Below, piece after piece: positions 1 through 7,435 of a DNA stretch of 64,000 bases. Below the pieces are notes generated by a model. The model ran no database searches. It had not been told where the DNA came from and worked only from the letters and a program-made list of their open reading frames with translations. Position numbers and translations under genes: made by a program. The DNA is taken from assembly GCA_963805605.1 (NCBI GenBank), contig CAWDUX010000002.1, positions 930,001 to 994,000 on the forward strand, read 5' to 3'. Position 1 is the stretch's first letter. Every line of letters begins with the position of its first letter. The DNA comes from Actinocatenispora sp963805605 (lineage in GTDB: Bacteria; Actinomycetota; Actinomycetes; Mycobacteriales; Micromonosporaceae).

Positions 1-2
1 GG

Positions 3-65
3 TCCTACCCGCAGCAGGCCCAGAGTATGCCGTCCGCCACAACTGAACACGAAGTATTCATCTGA
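3..65 (+). CDS. Possible C-terminal end of an upstream gene (partial)
   Basis: A frame open from the left edge encodes about 20 residues (SYPQQAQSMPSATTEHEVFI) and stops with TGA. The tail is polar and Gln/Ser/Thr-rich, as expected for a disordered C-terminus, but so short a piece cannot be assigned. It could equally be non-coding leader DNA of the channel gene that follows. Confidence 0.25.
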   Translation, partial: SYPQQAQSMPSATTEHEVFI

Positions 66-190
66 GCGAACCTGAAATAACACAAAGTCATCAGGCGTAG
101 CAACATGTCGCCGCATCACCGCCCAGAGTCATGACCTGGTGCGCGACCTGGGGCGCTATCGTGACGGCAGCCGATGCAGTGGAGGGCCGC

Positions 191-1219
191 GTGCCGTTTG
201 TACTGTCACGCCTGTTCGCCCGGCTGGGCGTGTTGCGCAACTGGGCCACACCCGTCGTGGTCGCTCTGTTCGTCTTCCTCACCAGTTGGCCACTGATGGT
301 GCTGGCCGAGCCGGCCGGGAGCGCGATCGTCCAGCCGTCCAACTACTGGTGGTACTTCGTGGTCACCTCGGCCACCGTCGGCTACGGCGACTTCTCCCCT
401 GAGACCCCCGCCGGCCATATTGTCGGCGGGTACGTCATCGTGGGTGGGATCGCCGCGCTCACCACCGTGTTCACCAACCTGGCCGGGGCACTCGACCGAG
501 CGAAGGGGCGATTCATGCAGGGCTCCATCACCTCCGACGCCGCCGGGCACGTGGTGCTGCTCGGCTACACGGCGGGACGGACCGAGCGGCTCCTCGAGCA
601 GTTGGTCGCCGACGGCGAGACGCGAATCGTGCTGTGCGGCTGGGAGGACGTGGCCACCCATCCGGTACCGGAGCAGGGCATCGATTTCGTCCGCGGCGAC
701 CTGACCGACGAGCAGGTACTGCGTCGGGCCGGGACGCACCGGGCACGCAGCGTACTGGTCGACGCCCGGAACGACCACGAGGCGCTCGCCGTAGCGGTCA
801 CCGTGGACCATCTGCCCGGCGAGCCGCATCTGGTGGTCGCTCTGCGCGACATGCAGAAGGCCGCACTGATCCGCTACGTCAACCGTCGGATCCACTGTGT
901 ACAGTGGCACGCCCCGCGCATGATCACCGAGGAACTGGTCTCCCCCGGTATCAGTGAGGTGTACGCGGAGCTGATGGAGGACGGCGGCGCCAGCACCTAC
1001 TCCACCGCACTGCCCGCCGCGCTCGGCACGGTCTCCGTCGGCCGCTGCCAGACCGAACTCGGCCGCCGGCACGGCGTGACGCTACTGGCCGCCCGTACCG
1101 ACGATGCCCTGCTGGTCAGCCCCGCCTGGCACACGGAGCTGTCGGCCGGCGCGATGCTCTACTACGTCAGCCCGCACCGGCTGTCGACCGAGCAGATCGC
1201 CAACGCCCTGCGCGACTGA
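191..1219 (+). CDS. Two-TM potassium channel with RCK (TrkA-N) domain
   Basis: Predicted K+ channel subunit of the plasma membrane, 342 aa. A first membrane segment lies near residues 20-40, the pore loop carries the selectivity filter TVGYGD at about residues 62-67, and a second membrane helix follows at about 75-98. From about residue 120 a Rossmann-like RCK/TrkA-N domain begins (VVLLGYTAGRTE), in which the usual GxGxxG is altered to GYTAGR. A TrkA-C-like tail completes it. I chose the GTG at 191 because GGAGGG lies 4 nt upstream; an ATG at 131 would add 20 non-conserved residues. It is probably a ligand-gated K+ channel tetramer of the MthK type. Ion selectivity is known from the family; the gating ligand is not visible. 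Confidence 0.9.
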   Translation: MPFVLSRLFARLGVLRNWATPVVVALFVFLTSWPLMVLAEPAGSAIVQPSNYWWYFVVTSATVGYGDFSPETPAGHIVGGYVIVGGIAALTTVFTNLAGALDRAKGRFMQGSITSDAAGHVVLLGYTAGRTERLLEQLVADGETRIVLCGWEDVATHPVPEQGIDFVRGDLTDEQVLRRAGTHRARSVLVDARNDHEALAVAVTVDHLPGEPHLVVALRDMQKAALIRYVNRRIHCVQWHAPRMITEELVSPGISEVYAELMEDGGASTYSTALPAALGTVSVGRCQTELGRRHGVTLLAARTDDALLVSPAWHTELSAGAMLYYVSPHRLSTEQIANALRD

Positions 1220-1233
1220 CCGGTCCCGGCCCG

Positions 1234-1830
1234 TCAGATCTGATGGGCCCACGCCACGACGAAGATCGCGCCGAGAGCCGAGAGCAGAAGGCAGACCAGC
1301 ACCACCCACAGCGGCGTACGCTCCCCGCGCAGCAACCCATCCAACCGCAGGTGCATTCTGGACACCAGGTACAGCAGGCCGACCGCCGCAGCGCCGAACG
1401 GCGCCGAGATCGCGAAGTGCGCCAGCCAGGTGCCGCTCGGGCTCGGCCCGCCCCAGGAATGGTCGTACGGTCCCGTGGTGACCAACCCGTAGAACGCACC
1501 GCGCAGAACCACCAACGTCAGGACGCCCAGCAGCACCCAGCACACCGCACCGACTAGTACGCTCAGCACCGTGTGCGCCGCGGCTGCCGGCACACCGCCG
1601 TGGCCCGACGGCGGCACCGGCCGCCGCAGCAGCCGGGTACGCAACGCCGACCACAACGACCGTAGCGTGCCGGTGCGGCCCAGCAGACACAGCGGCAGCG
1701 CTGTCACCGCGATCGGCAGCATCAGTACGCCGTACGCCAGGATTCCGGCGACCACCGTCACCGCACGGACCCCGCGCCGGCCCTGTCGACCGGACCGGTC
1801 CCTACCCGCATGAGCCAGAGGCGTCGTCAT
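1234..1830 (-). CDS. Four-TM integral membrane protein of unknown function
   Basis: A 198-aa protein with a short basic N-terminus and four predicted membrane helices (about residues 22-50, 84-108, 138-158 and 173-196). Helices 2 and 3 are joined by an extracytoplasmic loop rich in Gly, Ser and Pro. No catalytic motif is visible. The layout recalls the membrane part of actinobacterial 'sensor domain' proteins that accompany two-component kinases, but no kinase is adjacent. It converges on the K+ channel gene with only 14 bp between the stops. Confidence 0.6.
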   Translation of the reverse strand: MTTPLAHAGRDRSGRQGRRGVRAVTVVAGILAYGVLMLPIAVTALPLCLLGRTGTLRSLWSALRTRLLRRPVPPSGHGGVPAAAAHTVLSVLVGAVCWVLLGVLTLVVLRGAFYGLVTTGPYDHSWGGPSPSGTWLAHFAISAPFGAAAVGLLYLVSRMHLRLDGLLRGERTPLWVVLVCLLLSALGAIFVVAWAHQI

Positions 1831-2006
1831 GGCACCGATCCTGCGATCCGCCCGGTGCGCGCCGCGTCCCTCCCCGGTAGCGGATCCGATCCCCTACCCG
1901 GGTAGCACGAGGTCGGTGTGTCGACGCGGCGTACGCCAGCGGTGCGCGGTCGGCTGACGGTGCGTCGGGGGCATCGACCGGCTGCCCGACCCGGTAGATC
2001 TCCTTC

Positions 2007-2927
2007 TCATGCCCTCTCCGCAGCGGCCGCGTATCGGTCGGCGGCGAGTGTGAGTGCACCGACCAGGGCGCCGTCCTGCGGGAAGGCCGCGGGCACCAGC
2101 GCCGGCGGGAACGGCACGGCCTGCTGCAGCCGGGTGTCCAGAGCGGCGAAGACGCGCTGCGGGTCGGCGGTGAGGCCACCGCCGACCGCGATACGGGCCG
2201 GGTCCAGGGCGATGGCCAGGTTCGCCACGTGTACGGCCAGTTCGTCCAGGACGTCGGCGACCAGCAACGTGGCGGCTGGATCGGTGCGGGCGAACAGTTC
2301 TGCCGCCGTCAACGGCTCGCCGAGCAGTACGCTGGCCCGTTGGCTGATCCCCCGTCCGCCGACCGCCTCCTCCAGCGGGCACCGGCCGGCGGCGGCACCA
2401 TCCGTGTCCTGTACGCCGCGCAGGTTGTAGCCGATCTCGCCGGCAGCGCCGTGCGCACCACCCAACACTTGTCCATTGTGGATGATGGCGACGGCGACTC
2501 CGGTACCCAGGCTGAGGAACACCCCGGGGTCGGCATCACGCAACGCCCCGTGCCGGACCTCAGCCAGCGCCGCGGTCTTGACGTCGTTGCCGACGACCAC
2601 GTCCGGGACCGACAGGCCGGTCCGGAACCGCTCGGCGATCCCGACGCTGTCCCAGCCGGGAATGTTGGGGGACAACAGAGTCCCGGCGGACTGGACGATC
2701 CCGGGGCTGGCGGCGCCGACCGCGACGCACCGGCCACAACTGTCCGCGACCAGGGTACGGGCCGCGGCGAGTGTACGGTCGATGACCTGTTCGGCGCCCC
2801 GCTGCGCCTCGGTGGCCAGGTGTTCGCGCGCCAGGATCCGCCCGTCAAGGTCCGCGATGGCCAGCGCGACCTTCGTACCGCCGATGTCGACGCCGAGCAG
2901 CACGCCGGGCGCCTCGGCACCGGTCAT
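2007..2927 (-). CDS. ROK-family sugar kinase
   Basis: Predicted cytoplasmic ATP-dependent sugar kinase, 306 aa. The N-terminal phosphate-binding motif GVDIGGTK is at about residues 12-19, and a catalytic-Asp motif GNDVKTAALAE follows near residue 105. The CxCGxxGC zinc motif typical of ROK glucokinases is not present; the equivalent region reads GRCPLEEAVGGRGI, so the substrate may not be glucose. Its ATG overlaps the TGA of the upstream APC permease by 4 bp (ATGA), so the two are translationally coupled and probably share a substrate pathway. A divergent ROK repressor beyond the permease is the likely regulator. Kinase role is family knowledge; the substrate is unknown. Confidence 0.8.
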   Translation of the reverse strand: MTGAEAPGVLLGVDIGGTKVALAIADLDGRILAREHLATEAQRGAEQVIDRTLAAARTLVADSCGRCVAVGAASPGIVQSAGTLLSPNIPGWDSVGIAERFRTGLSVPDVVVGNDVKTAALAEVRHGALRDADPGVFLSLGTGVAVAIIHNGQVLGGAHGAAGEIGYNLRGVQDTDGAAAGRCPLEEAVGGRGISQRASVLLGEPLTAAELFARTDPAATLLVADVLDELAVHVANLAIALDPARIAVGGGLTADPQRVFAALDTRLQQAVPFPPALVPAAFPQDGALVGALTLAADRYAAAAERA

Positions 2928-4405
2928 CGCGACTCCAGCATGTCGCCGTCGGCTTCGGTGAGATCGGCGGACATGTACGCCTCTCGAACCTCTTTCGGCC
3001 CGAACGGCCAGAGCTTTTCCACCTTCGCCCAGATCAGGAACGCGACGCAGCCGAGGACCAGCCAGCCCAGGGACAGTTCGATGGGGTGCCGACCGGGCGA
3101 GTTGGTGTCCGCGTAGGCATAGATCACCACCCAGCCGACGAGTGCCACGATCGACGGCAGCGGGTAGAGCCACATCCGGTACGGCCGGCGCAGCTGCGGC
3201 TGCCGTCGGCGCAGCACGCTGAGCGCGACGATCTGGGCGAGCGCCTGGACGATCACGATGACCGTGGTGAGCAGCTGGATGATGGTGGTCAGGTCGGTGA
3301 GCCGACCGATCATGAAGCCGATCGCGGTGATCACGCCCATGGTGACCAGCGCGACCCACGGGAATCGGTGCCGCGGGTGCAGTCGGGCGTACATCCGGAA
3401 GAACACCCGGTCGCGGGCCGCGTCGTAGGGCACCCGGGAGCCGCCGAGCAGTCCGGCGAACACCGAGGCGAACGCGGTGACGAGGATCAGTACGGTCACC
3501 ACGTCCGCGGCGGCGTGGCCCCAGGTGCGTTCCAGTACCGCGGAGGCCACGGACTTCGCCGCGACCGAGTCGGGTTTGAGCATCTCCTGCCAGTGGATGA
3601 CGCCGAGCACCCCGATCTGCATGAGCAGATATATGGACATGATGCCGACGATGGAGAACCCGATCGAGCGGGGGATGACCCGGCCGGGCCGGCGGATCTC
3701 CGCGGCGAGGTAGGACGTCGTGTTGTAGCCGAGGTAGTCGTAGATGCCGATGGTCAGGCCGCCGGCGAAGCCGATCCAGAAGCCGCCGCTGGTCAGATCG
3801 AACGCGTGCGCCGGGTAGTTGAAGGCCATGCCGGGGTGGAAGTGGGTGTAGGCGGCCAGGATCACCGCAAGCACGCTGATGATCATGATGGCCCAGAGCA
3901 CCACGGTGAGTTTGCCGATCGACTCGATCCGCCGCCACAGCAGCACGATGATGAGCACGATGAACGCGAGGCCGACCAGGTCGCCCTGCCAGTTGGTCAT
4001 CGACGGCCACAGGTAGCCGAGGTACTGCACGAACCCGATCACACCGGTGGACATGATCAGCGGGATGAACAGCATCGCGGTCCATACGAACAGGAACGGC
4101 ATCAGCCGGCCGGTCCGGTACTGGAACGCCTCCCGCAGATAGATGTACGTGCCACCGGAACCGGGCATCGCGGCCCCGAGTTCGGCCCAGACCAGCCCGT
4201 CGGCGAGGGCGAGGATCGCGCCGGCGATCCAGCCGATCACCGCCTGCGGGCCGCCGAACGAGGCGACCATCGCGGGGATCGTGATGAACGGACCGACACC
4301 GCACATCTGACTCATGTTGATGGTGGTGGCCTGAAAGGGCCCGATTCGTCGGCGTAGCTGACCGTCTGGTTGCGCGGTCGCCGGCCTGGCCTCGTGCTCG
4401 CTCAC
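2924..4405 (-). CDS. APC-superfamily amino acid/amine permease
   Basis: Cytoplasmic-membrane transporter, 493 aa, with about 12 hydrophobic segments beginning near residue 28. The first helix carries the APC unwound-helix pattern (MSQMCGVGPFITIPAM), and PGSGGTYIYLREAF matches the conserved loop after TM2-3 of amino acid permeases. The GTG start at 4405 has GGAG about 7 nt upstream. It is first in a two-gene unit with a ROK kinase, an unusual partner for an APC permease. Family members carry amino acids or amines; FrlA of E. coli, an APC protein, imports the sugar-amino acid fructoselysine, so a glycosylated amino acid is one possible substrate here (inference). Confidence 0.8.
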   Translation of the reverse strand: MSEHEARPATAQPDGQLRRRIGPFQATTINMSQMCGVGPFITIPAMVASFGGPQAVIGWIAGAILALADGLVWAELGAAMPGSGGTYIYLREAFQYRTGRLMPFLFVWTAMLFIPLIMSTGVIGFVQYLGYLWPSMTNWQGDLVGLAFIVLIIVLLWRRIESIGKLTVVLWAIMIISVLAVILAAYTHFHPGMAFNYPAHAFDLTSGGFWIGFAGGLTIGIYDYLGYNTTSYLAAEIRRPGRVIPRSIGFSIVGIMSIYLLMQIGVLGVIHWQEMLKPDSVAAKSVASAVLERTWGHAAADVVTVLILVTAFASVFAGLLGGSRVPYDAARDRVFFRMYARLHPRHRFPWVALVTMGVITAIGFMIGRLTDLTTIIQLLTTVIVIVQALAQIVALSVLRRRQPQLRRPYRMWLYPLPSIVALVGWVVIYAYADTNSPGRHPIELSLGWLVLGCVAFLIWAKVEKLWPFGPKEVREAYMSADLTEADGDMLESR

Positions 4406-4467
4406 GGGTACTCCATGGGGGTTCGGCAGCCGCCCACTGCGGAGGCGGCCGGCACGTCACGACCAAG

Positions 4468-4485
4468 TTAAGGACATTTACTTAA
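4468..4485. promoter_or_regulatory. Candidate ROK-repressor operator (inverted repeat)
   Basis: TTAAG and CTTAA form a perfect 5-bp inverted repeat with 8 bp between (TTAAGGACATTTACTTAA), an AT-rich island in the GC-rich gap between the divergent permease and ROK repressor genes. ROK/NagC-type repressors bind such AT-rich palindromes near their own genes, so this is a plausible autoregulatory operator. The assignment rests on position and symmetry only. Confidence 0.5.
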
Positions 4486-4612
4486 TGCGTCAAGAGCCTG
4501 TCCCCTGGTCGTGGTCGCGCCAACGCCACGACCGGAGGACCCACGAACAGCGCTAGAGTGACATGCCGGTCGGCGTACCCGACCGTCGGCAAACCGATAC
4601 CCCGGAAGCGAG

Positions 4613-5875
4613 ATGACCGAGGAGACCGACGCCGTCCCGTGGCAGCCGTCCCGACTGCGACGCATCAACGCCAGGGCGCTCTGGGACCGGCTCCGCGCCG
4701 ACGGCCGCACCTCACGGGCCGAGCTGTCCCGCCGTACCGGACTGTCCAAACCCACCGTGTCCGCGGCACTGGCCAACCTGACCGACGCCGGACTCGTACG
4801 CCCCGCCGGCACCCACACGCCGGCAGGTCGCGGCCGCACCGCGGTGCTGTACGAACCCGACCCGGGCGCCGGGTACGTGGTCGGCGTCGACATCGGCCGG
4901 GGCACCGTGCATGTCGCGGTTGCCGACCTCGCCGCCGACATCGTCGCCCGCCGCGACGTGCCCAACCGCACCCGCAGCGGTGCCGCGCTGGCCGGGCTGG
5001 TCGTGGACACCGCCCGCGGTACGGTCGCCGATGCCGGGCTGTCCTGGACCCAGGTCGAGCGGGTCGCGATCGGCACCCCCGGCGCGTACGACGAGACCAC
5101 CGACCGGGTCCGGTACGCGGTGAACCTGCCCGGCTGGGGCCGGCCCGGGGTGCTGGCGGGGCTGCGCGCCGAGTTGGGTGCGCACGTCGAACTGCACAAC
5201 GACGCGAACCTCGCCGCGCTGGCCGAGTACTCCGCCGGGGTCGGTGCCGGCAGTCGGCTGTTCCTCTACGTCTGGATCGGTACCGGCCTGGGGCTGGGCA
5301 TCGTCTCCGACGGGCGACTGTTCCTCGGTGCCGGCCGGGCCGCCGGCGAGATCGGCTTCCTGCCGATGGCACCCCGGCTGCCAGCGGCCGGCACGAGCAG
5401 ACGGCCCGACGAACGGACCGATGCCGACCGAAGGTCCGGCGTGCTGGAAGAGGTGACGGGACGAAGGCCCGGCATTCTCGAGCAGGCCGTGAACGCCGAC
5501 TCGGTGGTGCGTACCGCGCACGCGCTCGGGATGGCCGGTCCACTCACCGCCAGACAGGTGTTCGCCGAGGCCCGCGCCGGCACCGAACCTGCCCGTACGG
5601 CGGTGCTGCAGGAGGCCGAGCGCATCGCGCACGTGGTGGCCTCGGTCACCGCGGTGCTGGACCCGGATCTGATCGCGCTCGGCGGAACCGTCGGGGTCAA
5701 CGCCGATCTGTTGCTCGATCCGGTACGCCGCAGCGTGCACCGGCTGATCCCGTTGCGCCCGAAGGTCGTCGTCGCCACGCTGCCCGACGCGGTGCTGCAC
5801 GGTACTGTCACCATTGCCCTGGACCGGGCCCGCGAGGAGGTCTTCAGCCGCCGCACTGCGGCCCTGCCGCACTGA
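4613..5875 (+). CDS. ROK-family transcriptional repressor (NagC/XylR type)
   Basis: A 420-aa DNA-binding regulator. An N-terminal winged helix-turn-helix spans about residues 15-70 (SRAELSRRTGLSKPTVSAAL), followed by a ROK domain with VGVDIGRGT near residue 93 and an HNDANLAALAE motif. The zinc-binding CxCGxxGC motif is absent. ATG at 4613 has GGAAGCGAG just upstream. It lies divergent to the APC permease-ROK kinase pair and most likely represses it until the imported sugar binds the ROK domain. The effector is not known; family knowledge supports repressor more often than activator function. Confidence 0.85.
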   Translation: MTEETDAVPWQPSRLRRINARALWDRLRADGRTSRAELSRRTGLSKPTVSAALANLTDAGLVRPAGTHTPAGRGRTAVLYEPDPGAGYVVGVDIGRGTVHVAVADLAADIVARRDVPNRTRSGAALAGLVVDTARGTVADAGLSWTQVERVAIGTPGAYDETTDRVRYAVNLPGWGRPGVLAGLRAELGAHVELHNDANLAALAEYSAGVGAGSRLFLYVWIGTGLGLGIVSDGRLFLGAGRAAGEIGFLPMAPRLPAAGTSRRPDERTDADRRSGVLEEVTGRRPGILEQAVNADSVVRTAHALGMAGPLTARQVFAEARAGTEPARTAVLQEAERIAHVVASVTAVLDPDLIALGGTVGVNADLLLDPVRRSVHRLIPLRPKVVVATLPDAVLHGTVTIALDRAREEVFSRRTAALPH

Positions 5876-6070
5876 CGCCGACACTCGGGATTTCTTATCA
5901 GCTGGGACGATCTGATGGGCAGGATGCGAACCGCGTCACTTATCCCGTACGGCAGGCGAAAGGCTCGATGCTCCCGGCGGCGCACAGCGGTAGGCTGTGG
6001 ATCCGTGCACGCCACACGAACCTCTCCCACGTCAGATACCTCCGACTTACCCTGCCCGGCACCATCCACT

Positions 6071-7306
6071 ATGGATTGTGCCGGCTCCGGGACGCCGCCC
6101 GAGGACCACCGGACCACACCCTCCGCACCGTCCCGGGTACCCACCGGCACGATCCTACTTCTCGGTGGCCTCTCAGCATGTGGACCACTGTCCACCGACA
6201 TGTACCTGCCTGGTCTACCGGCCATGACGGCCCAGCTGCACACCACACCGGCTGTCGCACAGCTGTCGCTGACCGCGTGCCTGGTCGGCATGGCCGCCGG
6301 ACAGCTCGTCGCCGGCTCGCTGTCCGACACGTTCGGTCGCCGCCGTCCACTGCTGCTCGGTCTCAGCGTGTACGTCGTGGTCTCCGTGCTGTGCGCGGTC
6401 ACCTCGTCCGCCGGCGTGCTGGTCGGACTGCGACTGGTACAGGGACTGGCCGGTGCCGCCGGCATCGTCATCGCCCGAGCCGTCGTACGCGACCTGCGTT
6501 CCGGCCGTGGCGCGGTGAAACTGTTCGCCTCGCTGATGCTGGTGTCCGGCGCCGCGCCGATCCTCGGCCCGACACTGGGCGCCGGGATGCTGCGGCTAAC
6601 CTCCTGGCGCGGCATCTTCATCACCATGGCCGCGTTCGGTGCACTGCTGCTCGTCGCAGCGGCAGCCGGGCTGCGCGAAACCCTGCCACCGCAACGTCGG
6701 CACGGCGGCGGCCTGCGCAGCGTCACCCGATCGTTCCGGCTGCTGGGCACCGACCGCAACTTCATCGGCTACGTACTGACCACCGGGCTGGTGTTCGCCG
6801 CACTGTTCACCTACATCTCCGGATCGCCGTATGTGCTCCAGGACGTGTACGGGCTGTCGCAGCAGTCCTTCGGCATCGTGTTCGGCGTCAACGCGCTGGG
6901 CATCGTCGGCGCGAACCAGCTGTCCGGTCTGCTGGTCGGCCGGTTCCGCTCGGAGCATCTGCTGCTGGTCGGGCTGGGCGTGCTGAGCGCAGCCGGGATC
7001 TACCTGACCGTGGTGGCGCTGCTCGCCCCCGGGCTGCCCGCCGTCCTGATCGGACTGTTCGCCCTCGTCGCCAGCGTCGGCCTGGTGATGCCGCACCTGA
7101 CCGCGCTGGCGCTGCACGAGCACGCCCACCGGGCCGGCAGTGCCTCCGCGCTGCTCGGTACCGGACAGTTCGTCATCGGTGCGCTGGCCGCACCGGTCGT
7201 CGGCGCCGTCGGCACCGGCTCCGCATTGCCGATGGCGGTGGTGATCACCACACTCACGCTCGCCGGTTGCGCTGTGTACCTCAGCGTCGCCCGGCGGGCC
7301 ACATGA
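6071..7306 (+). CDS. Bcr/CflA-type MFS drug exporter
   Basis: A 411-aa major facilitator protein with about 12 membrane helices. The Bcr/CflA signature TDMYLPGLPAM closes the first helix, motif A between TM2 and TM3 reads GSLSDTFGRRRP, and RLVQGLAGAAGIVIARAVVRD matches the TM4-TM5 region. It probably exports a toxic compound by proton antiport. The start is uncertain: ATG 6071 gives a normal 25-residue N-tail, whereas GTG 6005 would add 22 residues and has TAGGCT 8 nt upstream, compatible with a leaderless message. No regulator gene is attached; a strong hairpin terminator follows. Confidence 0.85.
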   Translation: MDCAGSGTPPEDHRTTPSAPSRVPTGTILLLGGLSACGPLSTDMYLPGLPAMTAQLHTTPAVAQLSLTACLVGMAAGQLVAGSLSDTFGRRRPLLLGLSVYVVVSVLCAVTSSAGVLVGLRLVQGLAGAAGIVIARAVVRDLRSGRGAVKLFASLMLVSGAAPILGPTLGAGMLRLTSWRGIFITMAAFGALLLVAAAAGLRETLPPQRRHGGGLRSVTRSFRLLGTDRNFIGYVLTTGLVFAALFTYISGSPYVLQDVYGLSQQSFGIVFGVNALGIVGANQLSGLLVGRFRSEHLLLVGLGVLSAAGIYLTVVALLAPGLPAVLIGLFALVASVGLVMPHLTALALHEHAHRAGSASALLGTGQFVIGALAAPVVGAVGTGSALPMAVVITTLTLAGCAVYLSVARRAT

Positions 7307-7313
7307 ACGCCCC

Positions 7314-7354
7314 ACCGGCCAGGGAATGCGGGTATCCGACGTTTCCTGGCCGGT
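7314..7354 (+). terminator. Hairpin terminator after the MFS gene
   Basis: ACCGGCCAGGGAA (7314-7326) pairs with TTTCCTGGCCGGT (7342-7354), a 13-bp stem with one G-U pair and a 15-nt loop. There is no U-tract, as is usual in actinobacteria. It separates the exporter from the HelD/HelR gene. Confidence 0.7.
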
Positions 7355-7435
7355 AGGGCAAACCCGCGTTAGCTTTATCCCTCGCAGCGCGGGAGCAGCG
7401 AGCACCCGCGGTCCCACCTGTGAAGGCGAGCGATC

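Noticed and set aside
2007..4466. An 819-codon open frame on the minus strand covering both the ROK kinase and the APC permease region
   Set aside because: Only its end is the ROK kinase; upstream of 2927 it runs out of frame through the permease gene with an Arg/His/Pro-rich translation typical of a GC-rich shadow frame.
7355..7435. Rifamycin-associated element upstream of the HelD/HelR gene
   Set aside because: No long inverted repeat of the expected kind could be recognised by eye in this gap.
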